Origin: Exiguobacterium sp. s122
Lineage (GTDB): Bacteria; Bacillota; Bacilli; Exiguobacteriales; Exiguobacteriaceae
Assembly: GCF_018618475.1 (NCBI RefSeq)
Contig: NZ_JACSMD010000001.1
Coordinates: 1,054,001 to 1,118,000, forward strand
DNA: 64,000 nucleotides
Reading direction: 5' to 3'
A program made the translations under genes and the position numbers. Below are positions 24,038 through 33,231 of this stretch, piece by piece (position 1 is the first letter of the stretch; every line of letters starts with the position of its first letter). Under the pieces are notes generated by a model, which was not told the DNA's origin, did no database searches, and saw only the letters and a list, made by a program, of their open reading frames with translations.

Positions 24038-24583
24038 ATGGTTATGGCGTTACGTCATGCACTACTCGGGTTGTTGACCCATCAGCCTGCGACCGGCTAT
24101 GCCTTGAACGCGACGTTCAAAGCACAAATGATTCATTTTTGGCACGCACATCATACACAAATTTATCGCGAGTTACTGAAGATGGAAGATGAGTCGCTCG
24201 TCTCTTCTGAACACGTCGCACAACACGATTTGCCGGATAAGAAAATCTATTCGATCACCGATCGCGGCCGAGAAGAATTGATTGATTGGTTACGGCAACC
24301 GACGTCGTTTCAACCGAAGTTGAAAGACGAGAACCTGCTTCGGATGAGCCTGCTTCAACTCCTCCCGCTCGACGAGGCGATTCGTTACGTCGAGGAGACG
24401 AAATCGCATCACGAGCAGGTCGCCCAACAAATCCGTGCCTTTCAGGCAGCCCATCAATCCGAAGACGATACACTCGGCTATTTATTAACGAGCGAGTACG
24501 CAATTCGGATGATGGAAAACTACGCAGGGTGGGCCGATTGGGCCATCGAACAAATGAAACAACGAGACCAACATGCGACCTGA
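24038..24583 (+). CDS. PadR family transcriptional regulator
   Basis: About 181 residues. The N-terminal winged helix (LRHALLGLLTHQPATGYALN, about residues 4-23; then ITDRGREELIDWL) is typical of PadR. The C-terminal helical half (about 90-180) mediates dimerisation, as in AphA-like PadR proteins. PadR repressors usually bind a small aromatic compound or drug and control a nearby gene. The convergent aldo/keto reductase is the nearest candidate target, but no operator was identified. The start could be ATG 24038 or 24044. Confidence 0.88.
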   Translation: MVMALRHALLGLLTHQPATGYALNATFKAQMIHFWHAHHTQIYRELLKMEDESLVSSEHVAQHDLPDKKIYSITDRGREELIDWLRQPTSFQPKLKDENLLRMSLLQLLPLDEAIRYVEETKSHHEQVAQQIRAFQAAHQSEDDTLGYLLTSEYAIRMMENYAGWADWAIEQMKQRDQHAT

Positions 24584-24603
24584 CGCTCAGGTCGCATGTT
24601 TCG
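24571..24603. terminator. Hairpin between convergent padR and aldo/keto reductase genes
   Basis: A perfect 13-bp stem (acatgcgacctga/tcaggtcgcatgt) with a 3-base loop. It includes both stop codons. T-runs are short (ttt), so this is a probable but not textbook bidirectional terminator. Confidence 0.7.
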
Positions 24604-25417
24604 TGTACGGATGAACCGGGAGACGAGACAAGACGTCTTCGAGCTTTGATTCATCGATCGGCTGATGAAACGCGTCAATCGTCTCATGCAACTGCTTCAC
24701 TGACGAAGCGCCCGGCAAGACGACAGCACACACGCGTTTCGCCGCAGCGAAGGCATATGCTTGAATCGGCTCAGGGACCGTCGGGAGCACGTCGTGTAAC
24801 GCGTCCGTCGTCCATGCCTCGAACCCGTTCTCGCCGAGCCGTGACGTCCATTCGTTCGTCAACAACCCTTTCGCGAGCGGGCCACGGCCAACGATGGGGA
24901 TATCGAGCTTGAGCGTTTCGATGCGTCGGTCGAGTAATGAATAAGGCGTCATCAACACGTCGAGCTCGCCATGCTCGAGCCAGTACCGGATGACGTTCGG
25001 ACGGATGGACGACAAGCCGATTTGACGGATGACGCCGCGCTGTTTTTGCTGGTTCATGAACGCAATCGTCTCATCGAGGTCGTCTTCCATCGTTCCGCCG
25101 TGAACGTAATATACATCTAAATAGTCGGTCTGTAATCGCTCGAGTGAGCCGGCGAGCGCCGTCTCTAAATAACTGGCTCGCGGATTCCAACGCATCCCGT
25201 CTGCCGTCAGCTCATTGCCGCCTTTACTCGTTAAAAACAGTTCTTCGCGACGAGATGCAAACGTCGACCCGACGATTTCCTCGACTTTGAACCGATCGTA
25301 TACGTCTGCCGTGTCGAAATGTCGAATTCCGGCAGTATAGGCTGCTTCTAAAATCGCTTTCCCTTCCGTTTCCCCATGCTTCAAAATGGACATCGTGCCA
25401 AGACCGAGTTCTGCCAT
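24587..25417 (-). CDS. Aldo/keto reductase
   Basis: A 276-residue TIM-barrel NADPH-dependent oxidoreductase. Catalytic residues are in place: Asp and Tyr in FDTADVYDRF, Lys in LTSKGG, and His in YYVHGGTMED. The ending VVLPGASSVKQLHETIDAF carries the cofactor-binding strand. ATG 25417 follows aaggagg. It is a single gene. The substrate is unknown; the family reduces aldehydes and ketones. Confidence 0.9.
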   Translation of the reverse strand: MAELGLGTMSILKHGETEGKAILEAAYTAGIRHFDTADVYDRFKVEEIVGSTFASRREELFLTSKGGNELTADGMRWNPRASYLETALAGSLERLQTDYLDVYYVHGGTMEDDLDETIAFMNQQKQRGVIRQIGLSSIRPNVIRYWLEHGELDVLMTPYSLLDRRIETLKLDIPIVGRGPLAKGLLTNEWTSRLGENGFEAWTTDALHDVLPTVPEPIQAYAFAAAKRVCAVVLPGASSVKQLHETIDAFHQPIDESKLEDVLSRLPVHPYTKHAT

Positions 25418-25494
25418 CTATAATTCCTCCTTGTTCCGTCTACTTGTTTCACTCATAATCAAAGTATAAAGCAAAAAGTGAGGCGTATATACAT

Positions 25495-26025
25495 ATGGTC
25501 GAGAAAACGGTACAACGAGAAGTCATCTATGAAGGAAAAATCTTTAACGTCGAGAAACATGTCGTCGAGCTCCCGAACGGCGGGACGTCGGTCCGAGAGC
25601 TTGTCTATCATAACGGAGCTGTCGCGGTACTCGTTATCGATGAAGACGACCGCATCGTGCTTGTCGAGCAGTATCGGAAGGCGTTCGAGTCGATGTCACT
25701 CGAGATTCCAGCCGGGAAACTCGAAAAAGGAGAAGAAGTGCTCGCGAGCGCTCGACGTGAACTCGAGGAGGAAACGGGCTATACAGCCGAGACGCTTGAA
25801 AAGATTTTCTCTTTCTACGGGGCCCCGGGCTTTTGTAGCGAGCGGGTGGACGTGTTCGTCGCGCATGGCTTGACTGCCGGTGCCATGAATTTAGACGAAG
25901 ACGAATTTTTGAACGTGGAGCGTTTCACGTTCGAAGAGGCGAGTGAACTGTTGGCGAGTGGACGAATCACAGATGCCAAGACGATCATGGCGATTCAATG
26001 GTGGCAATTGTCTAAATTAAAATAA
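25495..26025 (+). CDS. nudF: ADP-ribose pyrophosphatase (Nudix hydrolase)
   Basis: A 176-residue Nudix protein. The Nudix box is complete: GKLEKGEEVLASARRELEEE followed by TGY (G-x5-E-x7-R-E-U-x-E-E-x-G-U), around residues 73-96. A Pro-Gly segment after the box (FYGAPGFCSERVDVFVA) is typical of ADP-ribose pyrophosphatases, which cleave ADP-ribose to AMP and ribose 5-phosphate. It is immediately upstream of fur, as in B. subtilis (nudF/yqkG then fur). Confidence 0.92.
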   Translation: MVEKTVQREVIYEGKIFNVEKHVVELPNGGTSVRELVYHNGAVAVLVIDEDDRIVLVEQYRKAFESMSLEIPAGKLEKGEEVLASARRELEEETGYTAETLEKIFSFYGAPGFCSERVDVFVAHGLTAGAMNLDEDEFLNVERFTFEEASELLASGRITDAKTIMAIQWWQLSKLK

Positions 26026-26074
26026 TTCTAATCTAAATTGTCATATGATACACTTACTTAGTAATGATTTTAAT

Positions 26075-26103
26075 TTGAAAATGATGCCGTTTTTCGGTAT
26101 GCT
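26075..26103 (+). promoter_or_regulatory. SigA-type promoter for fur
   Basis: -35 TTGAAA (26075-26080), a 17-base spacer, -10 TATGCT (26098-26103). It lies between nudF and fur, so fur can be transcribed separately. Confidence 0.65.
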
Positions 26104-26138
26104 TTGAATAGTGAACTATTGTAAAGAGGGGGCGCCTT

Positions 26139-26618
26139 ATGGAAACGCGAATCGACCGAATTAAACAGCAGTTGAGCGCCAAAGGATATAAATTGACTCC
26201 ACAACGAGAATCAACAGTCCGCATCTTACTTGAGAATGAGGCGGACCATCTCAGTGCGGAGAACGTCTTCATGCTCGTCAAAGCAATCGCACCTGAGATT
26301 GGGCTCGCGACGGTTTATCGAACGCTTGAATTATTAACTGAACTCGGTGTCGTCGATAAGGTCAACTTCGGAGACGGCGTAGCCCGCTTCGACTTGAGAC
26401 CAGAAGGAGCGAACCATTCCCACCACCATCTCGTCTGTGTCGAATGTGGATCAGTCGAAGAAATCATGGAAGATTTGCTCGTCGAAGTCGAGAAAAAAGT
26501 GGAACGCAAATACGAATTTTTAATTAAAGACCATCGCCTGACGTTTCATGGAATCTGTAAAGTGTGCCAAGCGAAAGGTGTCACGCTTGAAGGTCATAAG
26601 GCCGTCATTAACGGATGA
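26139..26618 (+). CDS. fur: Fur family transcriptional regulator
   Basis: A 159-residue metal-dependent repressor. An N-terminal winged helix (KLTPQRESTVRILLENEADHLS) includes the recognition segment GLATVYRTLELL. The metal site NHSHHHLVCVECG carries the HHH cluster and the first structural Cys pair, with the second pair in CKVC near the C-terminus. Placement between nudF and xerD matches the Fur gene of B. subtilis, so Fur rather than PerR or Zur is most likely. It represses iron uptake genes when loaded with Fe2+. Confidence 0.93.
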   Translation: METRIDRIKQQLSAKGYKLTPQRESTVRILLENEADHLSAENVFMLVKAIAPEIGLATVYRTLELLTELGVVDKVNFGDGVARFDLRPEGANHSHHHLVCVECGSVEEIMEDLLVEVEKKVERKYEFLIKDHRLTFHGICKVCQAKGVTLEGHKAVING

Positions 26619-26622
26619 ATCG

Positions 26623-26662
26623 AAAACCCGTACGCTCCGAGTTGAAGCGTACGGGTTTTGTT
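26623..26662. terminator. Terminator between fur and the HAD gene
   Basis: A 14-bp stem (aaaacccgtacgct/agcgtacgggtttt) with a 9-base loop; A and T runs on either side let it act in both directions. Confidence 0.85.
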
Positions 26663-26663
26663 G

Positions 26664-27497
26664 TTAAGACAGATATCGGGCTAGGTGAAGCGCGATGCCT
26701 TCTTCATTGTTCGAGCGGGTCACGTCGGTCGCGATCGCTTTGATCGCATCGACCGCATTGTCCATCGCTACACTGATCCCTGCATATTCGAGCATGGAAC
26801 GGTCGTTATGACCGTCTCCGAAGGCAATCGTCTGGTCACGTGCGATGCCGAGACGTCGGAGCACATGGTCGAGGGCACGTGCTTTATCGATCCCGTAATC
26901 TGTGAACTCATAATACATCGTCGCCGTGAACATTCCGGTCACTTGTTCATTGAACGGACGCGACATCTCGTCCGCGTTCGCCTGCAAGTAGTCCGGTTGG
27001 CCGGCGACGAGGATTTTATAGACGGGGAAGGTAATTGCATCTGCGAGACGCGGTTCTTCTCGGAGTTGGAACCGTCCGCCGCGCGATTCATATTCGATGA
27101 TGTTGAACGGTTTCCCGTTCAGTTCAAGCATGCCGGTAAACACATCGTTTACGTACATGTACGTCTCATCGTTAATCATCGGGATGACGTCAAAGTCGCT
27201 CAAATGGTCGAGGATGGTGCGCGCAACTTCTCGGTCGATTGCTTGTTCAAACAACGTCTCGCCGGTCGTCGCATCCGTCACGCACGCCCCGTTCGACGAC
27301 ACGATCAATCCACCATATTGTCCGAGCTTCAATTCCTTCGCAAACGGTTCGATGCCTCGCTTCGGTCGACCGGAGGCGAGCACGACTTTTACACCGTTCG
27401 CTTGGAGAGACAGGAGCGTCTCTTTCGTCTTTGGGGAGATCATTTTTTGGTCGTTCAATAACGTGCCATCAAGGTCTAAAAGAATCGCTTGAATCAT
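26664..27497 (-). CDS. Cof-type HAD superfamily phosphatase
   Basis: A 277-residue haloacid dehalogenase phosphatase of the Cof (IIB) subgroup. Motif I is LLDLDGTLLND (nucleophile Asp), motif II is LASGRP, and motif IV is FGDGHNDRSML. The C2-type cap lies between. Such enzymes dephosphorylate sugar phosphates, flavin mononucleotide or pyridoxal phosphate with broad specificity. It is the last gene of a minus-strand block with a VOC protein, an MFS transporter and a ROK regulator. Confidence 0.92.
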   Translation of the reverse strand: MIQAILLDLDGTLLNDQKMISPKTKETLLSLQANGVKVVLASGRPKRGIEPFAKELKLGQYGGLIVSSNGACVTDATTGETLFEQAIDREVARTILDHLSDFDVIPMINDETYMYVNDVFTGMLELNGKPFNIIEYESRGGRFQLREEPRLADAITFPVYKILVAGQPDYLQANADEMSRPFNEQVTGMFTATMYYEFTDYGIDKARALDHVLRRLGIARDQTIAFGDGHNDRSMLEYAGISVAMDNAVDAIKAIATDVTRSNNEEGIALHLARYLS

Positions 27498-27511
27498 TTG
27501 TCCATCTCCTT

Positions 27512-27892
27512 TTATATGGTGAGCTCGATGCGGTTGGATTCAGGATCGAGGATGACGCTTTCGTAATAGCCGTCCCCAGTCGTACGCGGACCGTCAAGTC
27601 GCTCATAACCGTCGTCGACGAGACGTCTCGTCATCACATCGACTGCTTCTTTGCTGTCAAGACGGATGGCGAGGTGGGCATAACCGAGCGTCTCTTGCCC
27701 CGGGTCTTGAATATCCGCCCGGCGCATAAGTTCAAGTCGACAGTCCGACTTCGGAAACGTCAAGAAATAAGAAGCAAACTGTTTTTGTTCATTCTTATAA
27801 AGGTCATTCGCCTTCGCCTCAAAATACGTTTCATAAAAACGACGCATGACGTCGAGGTCGTTCACCCAAATGGCGACATGGGCAATGTTCAT
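27512..27892 (-). CDS. VOC/glyoxalase-fold protein
   Basis: A 126-residue vicinal-oxygen-chelate protein with two beta-alpha-beta-beta-beta modules. Candidate metal ligands are His5 (NIAHVAIWV), the His in LGYAHLAIRL and a C-terminal Glu (RIELTI). It resembles small lactoylglutathione lyase-like proteins, but the substrate is not predictable. It overlaps the MFS gene by four bases and so is made from the same mRNA. Confidence 0.85.
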   Translation of the reverse strand: MNIAHVAIWVNDLDVMRRFYETYFEAKANDLYKNEQKQFASYFLTFPKSDCRLELMRRADIQDPGQETLGYAHLAIRLDSKEAVDVMTRRLVDDGYERLDGPRTTGDGYYESVILDPESNRIELTI

Positions 27893-29064
27893 ACGCTCTC
27901 CTCCTGTCGGTTAGTTAAGATGTGGTTCAACCGCTCCGTGTTCAACAGCATGAATAGCATGATGAACAGGATAACGATCGGGAAGATGCCGAGTGACAAC
28001 TTCGTGGCGAACAGACCGAACAAAGGCGGCAAGAACGTGCTCCCGATATAGGCGAACGCCATTTGATAGCCCATCAAGTGTTTCGCGCGCTGTTTGCCGA
28101 ATCGAACGGGCGTCTCATGCAACATACTCGGATAAATCGGCGCCAGGCCGAGACCAACGAGAATGAGACCGACAATCATCGCGCCGTTGAGCGGAAGTAT
28201 GAATACAAGACTTCCTAATAAGGCCAGTCCTTGTCCGAGACGAATCATCTGACGATTCGAAATTCGGAACGACAAGAATCCGCTCAACAATCGACCGACT
28301 GTGATGCTGCCATAGTAAATCGACACCCACGTCGCGGCCGTTGCAATCGAGAACGCCTTCATTTGGACGAGGTAACTGCTAGCCCACAATCCGACGAGCG
28401 CCTCGACGCCGCAATATAAAAGAAACGTGATGAGCGCATATGGCAATCCGCGCGGGAGCTTCCGGTCGAGTTCGGTCACGGCCGTCTCTTCTTGTTCGTA
28501 CGTCGTATCGCGTTTTGGCTCCTGTTTCCATAACGGGAAGGAGAGGAGCAGTAAGACGGCAAGACCGAATTGAATGTAAGCGACGACGAGATAGCCGTCG
28601 CGCCAACCATTCTCATTCAATATGGAAGCCATAATGAGCGGGCCACCGGTCGCCCCGACTCCCCAAAAACAGTGGAGCCAATTCATATGATGTGCCGCGT
28701 AATGCTCGGCCACGTAATGATTCAACGCGGCGTCGACGGCACCGGCACCGAGTCCGAGCGGAATCGAGAGCACGAATAACCAGGGGAGCGACGGGGCGGC
28801 ATAGAAACCGAAAAGGCATAGGGCCGTCACGAGACCCGAAGCGAACGTCACTTGTTTCGTATCAAACCGCTCGAGCAATTTTCCGCTAAATAAACTCGAT
28901 ACAATCGTTCCTGCCGCGATGGTCATAAAAATCCATCCGGCCATCGCCAAAGGCGCATCAAATTCTAACCGCATCGAAGGCCAACCGACTCCAAGTAACG
29001 CATCAGGAAGGCCCAAACTAATAAAGGCGATATAAATCACCGTCAATAATAAAAAACCGCTCAT
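27889..29064 (-). CDS. MFS transporter (FucP/YbjJ-like)
   Basis: A 391-residue major facilitator with twelve helices. The start (YIAFISLGLPDALLGVGWPS) and the AVDAALNHYVAEHY and MNWLHCFWGVGA segments are characteristic of the fucose permease-like branch. It probably moves a sugar or related small molecule by proton symport. The divergent or upstream ROK regulator gene, 13 bases away on the same strand, suggests carbohydrate control. Confidence 0.88.
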   Translation of the reverse strand: MSGFLLLTVIYIAFISLGLPDALLGVGWPSMRLEFDAPLAMAGWIFMTIAAGTIVSSLFSGKLLERFDTKQVTFASGLVTALCLFGFYAAPSLPWLFVLSIPLGLGAGAVDAALNHYVAEHYAAHHMNWLHCFWGVGATGGPLIMASILNENGWRDGYLVVAYIQFGLAVLLLLSFPLWKQEPKRDTTYEQEETAVTELDRKLPRGLPYALITFLLYCGVEALVGLWASSYLVQMKAFSIATAATWVSIYYGSITVGRLLSGFLSFRISNRQMIRLGQGLALLGSLVFILPLNGAMIVGLILVGLGLAPIYPSMLHETPVRFGKQRAKHLMGYQMAFAYIGSTFLPPLFGLFATKLSLGIFPIVILFIMLFMLLNTERLNHILTNRQEESV

Positions 29065-29076
29065 GTTTCACCTCAT

Positions 29077-30069
29077 TCAAATCGTTTCAAGTAACGTCTC
29101 GACACAAAAGCGGATGAGACCTTGAAAGTAATGTTCTTCCCATAAACCGCGTGTCAAGTCGGGTAAATGTGCCGCCGCGATATAGCGTTCGCTTCGACTA
29201 CGAATCCAGCGAATCTCTTCTTCAGTCACATCGACATCCGAAAAGACGATCGTATGCGGATTGAGCGTCGCCGTGAACGTCGTGACGAGCCGGGCAAGCG
29301 CATCGTGTGCTTTCTCCGTCAGTGGCGTCCCTCGGTCGTGGTGACGAATACAATCAAAAAACGTCTGATGCTCATAAAACGGTAAAAATGAAATCTCCCC
29401 CGTGAAATGGGTCTTTCCACGAAGTAAACGACCGTTAATGAGAATACCCGACCCTGGCCCGTTCTTCCCTAAATAAACGTAAACGATCGTTTCATCCGCA
29501 TATGTCGGGACAGACTGACTGTAGCCGTATACAGCGGCATTCATATCGTTCTCGACAACGACGGGCACACGGAACGTCGACTCAAGCAAAGGAGCGAGCG
29601 CGACGTCAGAAAGGGTCGGATAATCCGGTGCATAAATGATTTCACCGTCTGCGACGGCGGCAGCAACCCCAATTGTGATAGCTTGAAACGAATGAACCGC
29701 GAACTGACTGGTCAACAGGTCGAACAGTGTCTGTAAATGATCTCCGCTTTGAATCGCGACACGGCCTTCATTTAGCGTTGTACCGATTGCGTCAATGTGG
29801 CGATAGACAATGACGTCTTGCTCGATATAGGCACATAGCCCGTTCGCAACAGACGGATTGAAGACGTAGCGCGTGGCGGGTCTCCCTCCTGTTGACGGGG
29901 TAAGCCCTTGTTCGTTGACTTCTCCAGCCGTGCACATCCGTTCCAAATGTTTTTTTACCGTCGGAAAACTATGGCCGGTCACTTCGCTAATATCCGCGAC
30001 TGTCTGGCGGTCATGAAAGACGAGTTGGCGTCGAATCGCAATCGACAACGACGTCGCATTTGGTTTCAT
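29077..30069 (-). CDS. ROK family transcriptional regulator
   Basis: About 330 residues. An N-terminal winged helix (residues about 10-65, DISEVTGHSFPTVKKHLERM) precedes a ROK domain with ENDMNAAVYGY and the GPGSGILINGRLLRG segment. The ROK zinc motif (C-x-C-G-x2-G-C-x-E) is not found, so it is a reduced regulator type. ATG 30069 lies 9 bases after aggaggg; the frame extends ten codons further. It probably senses a sugar and controls the co-directional MFS-VOC-HAD genes. The DNA operator was not identified. Confidence 0.85.
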   Translation of the reverse strand: MKPNATSLSIAIRRQLVFHDRQTVADISEVTGHSFPTVKKHLERMCTAGEVNEQGLTPSTGGRPATRYVFNPSVANGLCAYIEQDVIVYRHIDAIGTTLNEGRVAIQSGDHLQTLFDLLTSQFAVHSFQAITIGVAAAVADGEIIYAPDYPTLSDVALAPLLESTFRVPVVVENDMNAAVYGYSQSVPTYADETIVYVYLGKNGPGSGILINGRLLRGKTHFTGEISFLPFYEHQTFFDCIRHHDRGTPLTEKAHDALARLVTTFTATLNPHTIVFSDVDVTEEEIRWIRSRSERYIAAAHLPDLTRGLWEEHYFQGLIRFCVETLLETI

Positions 30070-30224
30070 CTTTGTCGTCCCTCCTAACTTTTTAAACATT
30101 TTTAATAAGTCATCGTCAGTGTAGCAAATTATTTTATTTCCAGCAAATTAAGTTTCAAAACGATCGCAAGATTCTGTACAAAAAACGGTCACAAAAAAGC
30201 TATAAAAAAATGAGGTCAGACGTC

Positions 30225-30253
30225 TTCACAACGGTTTACATAAGTGATATGAT
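30225..30253 (+). promoter_or_regulatory. SigA-type promoter for xerD-deoB-pupG-pdp
   Basis: -35 TTCACA (30225-30230), a 17-base spacer, -10 TATGAT (30248-30253). About 40 bases remain to the xerD start codon. The rest of the 30070-30294 gap is AT-rich, with no other recognised element. Confidence 0.6.
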
Positions 30254-30294
30254 GTAAGCGTATTCAGGTGTAAACGAGAAAGGAGGGGGATGTC

Positions 30295-31179
30295 ATGCGT
30301 TCGCAAGTCGAGTCTTTTCTGCAGTATATGACCGTTGAGAAACGGATGTCTTCGAACACGAGGCAAGCCTATGCGAGCGATTTGACGCAATACTTATCGA
30401 CATTGACACAGCTCGATGTCACCAATTGGAACGACGTGTCACGCGCCCATATTGTCAAACATATGGAAGAGTTATCTCAAGCGGGACGGGCGGCTTCGTC
30501 GCTTCGGCGCGCCGTCAGCTCGATTCGCACGTTCCATCACTACTTGAAGATGACGAATGAAACGTCGACAGACCCGTCACTCTACCTTGAGTCGCCGAAA
30601 GCAGAGCGGCAATTGCCGGACACGTGGTCGCAAGAGGAAGTCGAGCGGCTGCTCGATAGCGTCCCGACGTCCGATCCGCTCGCGCTTCGTGACCGGGCCA
30701 TGCTCGAACTGTTGTATGGGACCGGGATGCGGGTCAGCGAACTTCTTGGTCTTGATTTGGATGATTTACAGTTCGAATTGGGGTATTTACAGTGTGAAGG
30801 CAAAGGGGAGAGCGCTCGAATCATCCCGGTTTCTTCTGTCGCCCAAGGATTCGTCGAACGGTATATCCAACAAGCCCGTAACGGGATTGGCGGTCGGGAG
30901 ACAGAAGCGCTGTTTTTAAATGGACGGGGCGGTCGTCTCAGCCGTCAAGGATTTTGGAAGATGATTAAGCGACGCGCGAAAGAGGCCGGCATTCAAAAAG
31001 AAATTACGCCGCACGTGCTAAGACATTCGTTCGCCACGCACCTTCTTGAGAACGGTGCCGATTTGCGCGCCATTCAACAGATGCTCGGTCATGCAGACCT
31101 CTCCACGACCCAAGTTTACACCCATGTCAATAAGTCCCGGCTCCACGATGTGTATCGGAAACATCATCCCCGGGCGTAA
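30295..31179 (+). CDS. xerD: Site-specific tyrosine recombinase XerD
   Basis: A 294-residue tyrosine recombinase. The N-terminal SAM-like DNA-binding domain spans about 1-90. All catalytic residues are present: Arg146 (GTGMRVSELLGL), Lys170, His240 and Arg243 (HVLRHSFATHLL), His266 (LGHADLSTTQ) and the nucleophile Tyr275. With XerC it resolves chromosome dimers at dif. The position after fur and before deoB matches ripX/xerD of B. subtilis. The length is that of the housekeeping enzyme, not a phage integrase. Confidence 0.95.
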   Translation: MRSQVESFLQYMTVEKRMSSNTRQAYASDLTQYLSTLTQLDVTNWNDVSRAHIVKHMEELSQAGRAASSLRRAVSSIRTFHHYLKMTNETSTDPSLYLESPKAERQLPDTWSQEEVERLLDSVPTSDPLALRDRAMLELLYGTGMRVSELLGLDLDDLQFELGYLQCEGKGESARIIPVSSVAQGFVERYIQQARNGIGGRETEALFLNGRGGRLSRQGFWKMIKRRAKEAGIQKEITPHVLRHSFATHLLENGADLRAIQQMLGHADLSTTQVYTHVNKSRLHDVYRKHHPRA

Positions 31180-31203
31180 CACCTTTTAAAGGAGGAACTT
31201 TTT

Positions 31204-32370
31204 GTGAAGAAATTTAAACGTATTTTCCTAGTCGTCATGGACTCGGTCGGGATCGGCGAAGCGCCGGATGCCGAACAGTTCGGGGACGCAGGCTCAGACA
31301 CGCTCGGTCATATCGCCCGTGAGCAAGGTGGATTGGCGATGCCGCACATGGGCCGTCTCGGTCTAGCGAACATCAAACCGATTGAAGGAATCGAGGCGTC
31401 AGACGCACCGAGCGCTTACGGACGGATGCAAGAAATCTCGGCTGGGAAAGATACGATGACCGGACACTGGGAAATCATGGGACTTCATATCGAGACACCG
31501 TTCCGTGTATTCGAGGAGTTCCCTGACGACTTGATCAATCGATTGAAAGAGTTCAGCGGGCGTGACATCATCGGCAACAAACCGGCTTCAGGGACCGAGA
31601 TTTTGGATGAGCTCGGTGAAGAACACGTCAACACTGGCGCGCTCATCGTTTATACATCAGCCGATTCGGTACTCCAAATCGCAGCACATGAAGAAGTCGT
31701 TCCGCTCGACGAGTTGTATCGCATCTGTGAGTACGCGCGTGAAATCACACGCGAAGATCCGTATATGCTTGGCCGTATCATCGCGCGTCCGTTCCTCGGC
31801 ACGCCGGGGGCATGGGTCCGCACTTCGAACCGTCACGACTATGCGCTCAAGCCGTTCGGAAAGACAGTCATGAACACGCTTCAAGCAGCCGGGAAAGATG
31901 TGATCGCACTTGGGAAGATAAGTGATATCTATGATGGCGAAGGGGTGACGAAAGCCGTTCGCACGAAGTCGAACATGGACGGCATGGATAAGCTCGTCGA
32001 ATCGCTCGATGAAACGTTCGAAGGACTTTGCTTCTTGAATCTCGTCGACTTTGACGCGCTCTTCGGTCATCGCCGTGACCCGGCAGGTTATGCGCAAGCG
32101 CTCGAAGAATACGATGCGCGTCTACCGGAAGTGTTTGCCAAGTTACGTGAAGACGACCTTTTAATCATCACGGCAGACCACGGGAACGACCCGACGCATC
32201 CGGGGACGGATCATACACGTGAATACGTCCCGCTCATCGTGCATCACCACGGAGCGACAGCAATCGACCTCGGCATTCGAGGCACGTTCGCGGATATCGG
32301 CGCAACGGTCGCGGATAACTTTGACGTCGACGCACCAGCAATCGGAAAAAGTTTCTTAAACGAAATTTGA
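31204..32370 (+). CDS. deoB: Phosphopentomutase
   Basis: A 388-residue alkaline phosphatase superfamily enzyme that interconverts (deoxy)ribose 1- and 5-phosphate in nucleoside breakdown. The metal-binding start [24 protein letters not shown] (catalytic Thr in the DTMTGH segment) and the C-terminal [20 protein letters not shown] metal site are present. GTG 31204 follows aaaggaggaac. It is co-transcribed with the nucleoside phosphorylase downstream. Confidence 0.96.
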   Translation: MKKFKRIFLVVMDSVGIGEAPDAEQFGDAGSDTLGHIAREQGGLAMPHMGRLGLANIKPIEGIEASDAPSAYGRMQEISAGKDTMTGHWEIMGLHIETPFRVFEEFPDDLINRLKEFSGRDIIGNKPASGTEILDELGEEHVNTGALIVYTSADSVLQIAAHEEVVPLDELYRICEYAREITREDPYMLGRIIARPFLGTPGAWVRTSNRHDYALKPFGKTVMNTLQAAGKDVIALGKISDIYDGEGVTKAVRTKSNMDGMDKLVESLDETFEGLCFLNLVDFDALFGHRRDPAGYAQALEEYDARLPEVFAKLREDDLLIITADHGNDPTHPGTDHTREYVPLIVHHHGATAIDLGIRGTFADIGATVADNFDVDAPAIGKSFLNEI

Positions 32371-32383
32371 GGAGGCCACTTAC

Positions 32384-33193
32384 ATGGTAAATTGGAACGA
32401 GACAAAAGCATTTTTACAGGAACGCATGAACGGCACACCGGAAATCGGATTAATTTTAGGGTCAGGACTCGGCGTTCTCGCCGACGAGATTGAAAACCCT
32501 GTCGCGATCCCTTACGAAGACATCCCACACTTCCCGGTATCGACGGTCGAAGGCCATGCTGGCCAACTCGTATTCGGAGACCTTGAAGGTAAACGCGTCG
32601 TCGCGATGCAAGGCCGTTTCCATTTCTACGAAGGGTATTCGATGGAGCAAGTGACGTTCCCGGTACGTGTCCTCAAATTGATTGGTGTCGAGACGCTCAT
32701 CGTCACGAATGCTGCCGGTGCATGTAACGAGAACTTCAACCCGGGCGACTTGATGATCATCACGGATCATATCAACTTCTTCGGGACGAGCCCACTCATC
32801 GGGAAAAACGCGAGCGAATTCGGTACACGTTTCCCTGACATGTCAGAAGCGTACGACAAACAGCTCGTGAAATTGACAGAACAAGTCGCTTCAGACCTCG
32901 GTCTTAACGTCCAAAAAGGTGTGTACTTCGGGAACACTGGCCCGACGTACGAGACTCCTGCGGAAGTGAAGATGGCCCGTCTTCTCGGTGGAGATGTTGT
33001 TGGGATGTCGACTGTGCCAGAAGTCATCGTCGCTCGCCACTCGGACATGCGTGTCCTCGGCATCTCTTGCGTCTCCAACATGGCGGCCGGCATCTTGGAT
33101 CAGCCGCTCAATCACGAGGAAGTCATCGAGACGACAGAACGCGTGCGTCAAGACTTCTTGTCACTCGTGCGCGGCACGATTAAAAGCATCTAA
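32384..33193 (+). CDS. pupG: Purine nucleoside phosphorylase (trimeric type)
   Basis: A 269-residue PNP of the low-molecular-mass trimeric class, splitting purine nucleosides with phosphate. Segments LILGSGLGVLADEI (phosphate loop), GRFHFYEGYSMEQVTFPVRV, TNAAGACNENFNPGDLMII and GNTGPTYETPAEV are diagnostic. It lies 13 bases after deoB, as in B. subtilis (drm-pupG), and its product is used by the phosphopentomutase. Confidence 0.95.
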   Translation: MVNWNETKAFLQERMNGTPEIGLILGSGLGVLADEIENPVAIPYEDIPHFPVSTVEGHAGQLVFGDLEGKRVVAMQGRFHFYEGYSMEQVTFPVRVLKLIGVETLIVTNAAGACNENFNPGDLMIITDHINFFGTSPLIGKNASEFGTRFPDMSEAYDKQLVKLTEQVASDLGLNVQKGVYFGNTGPTYETPAEVKMARLLGGDVVGMSTVPEVIVARHSDMRVLGISCVSNMAAGILDQPLNHEEVIETTERVRQDFLSLVRGTIKSI

Positions 33194-33231
33194 TTCAATC
33201 CAACTTACATCCAACTAGGAGGAAGAAACTT

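Noticed and set aside
26041-26103. A/T-rich partial repeats upstream of fur resembling a Fur or PerR box
   Set aside because: Too few matches to the 7-1-7 or 19-base consensus; the overlap with the promoter may be by chance.
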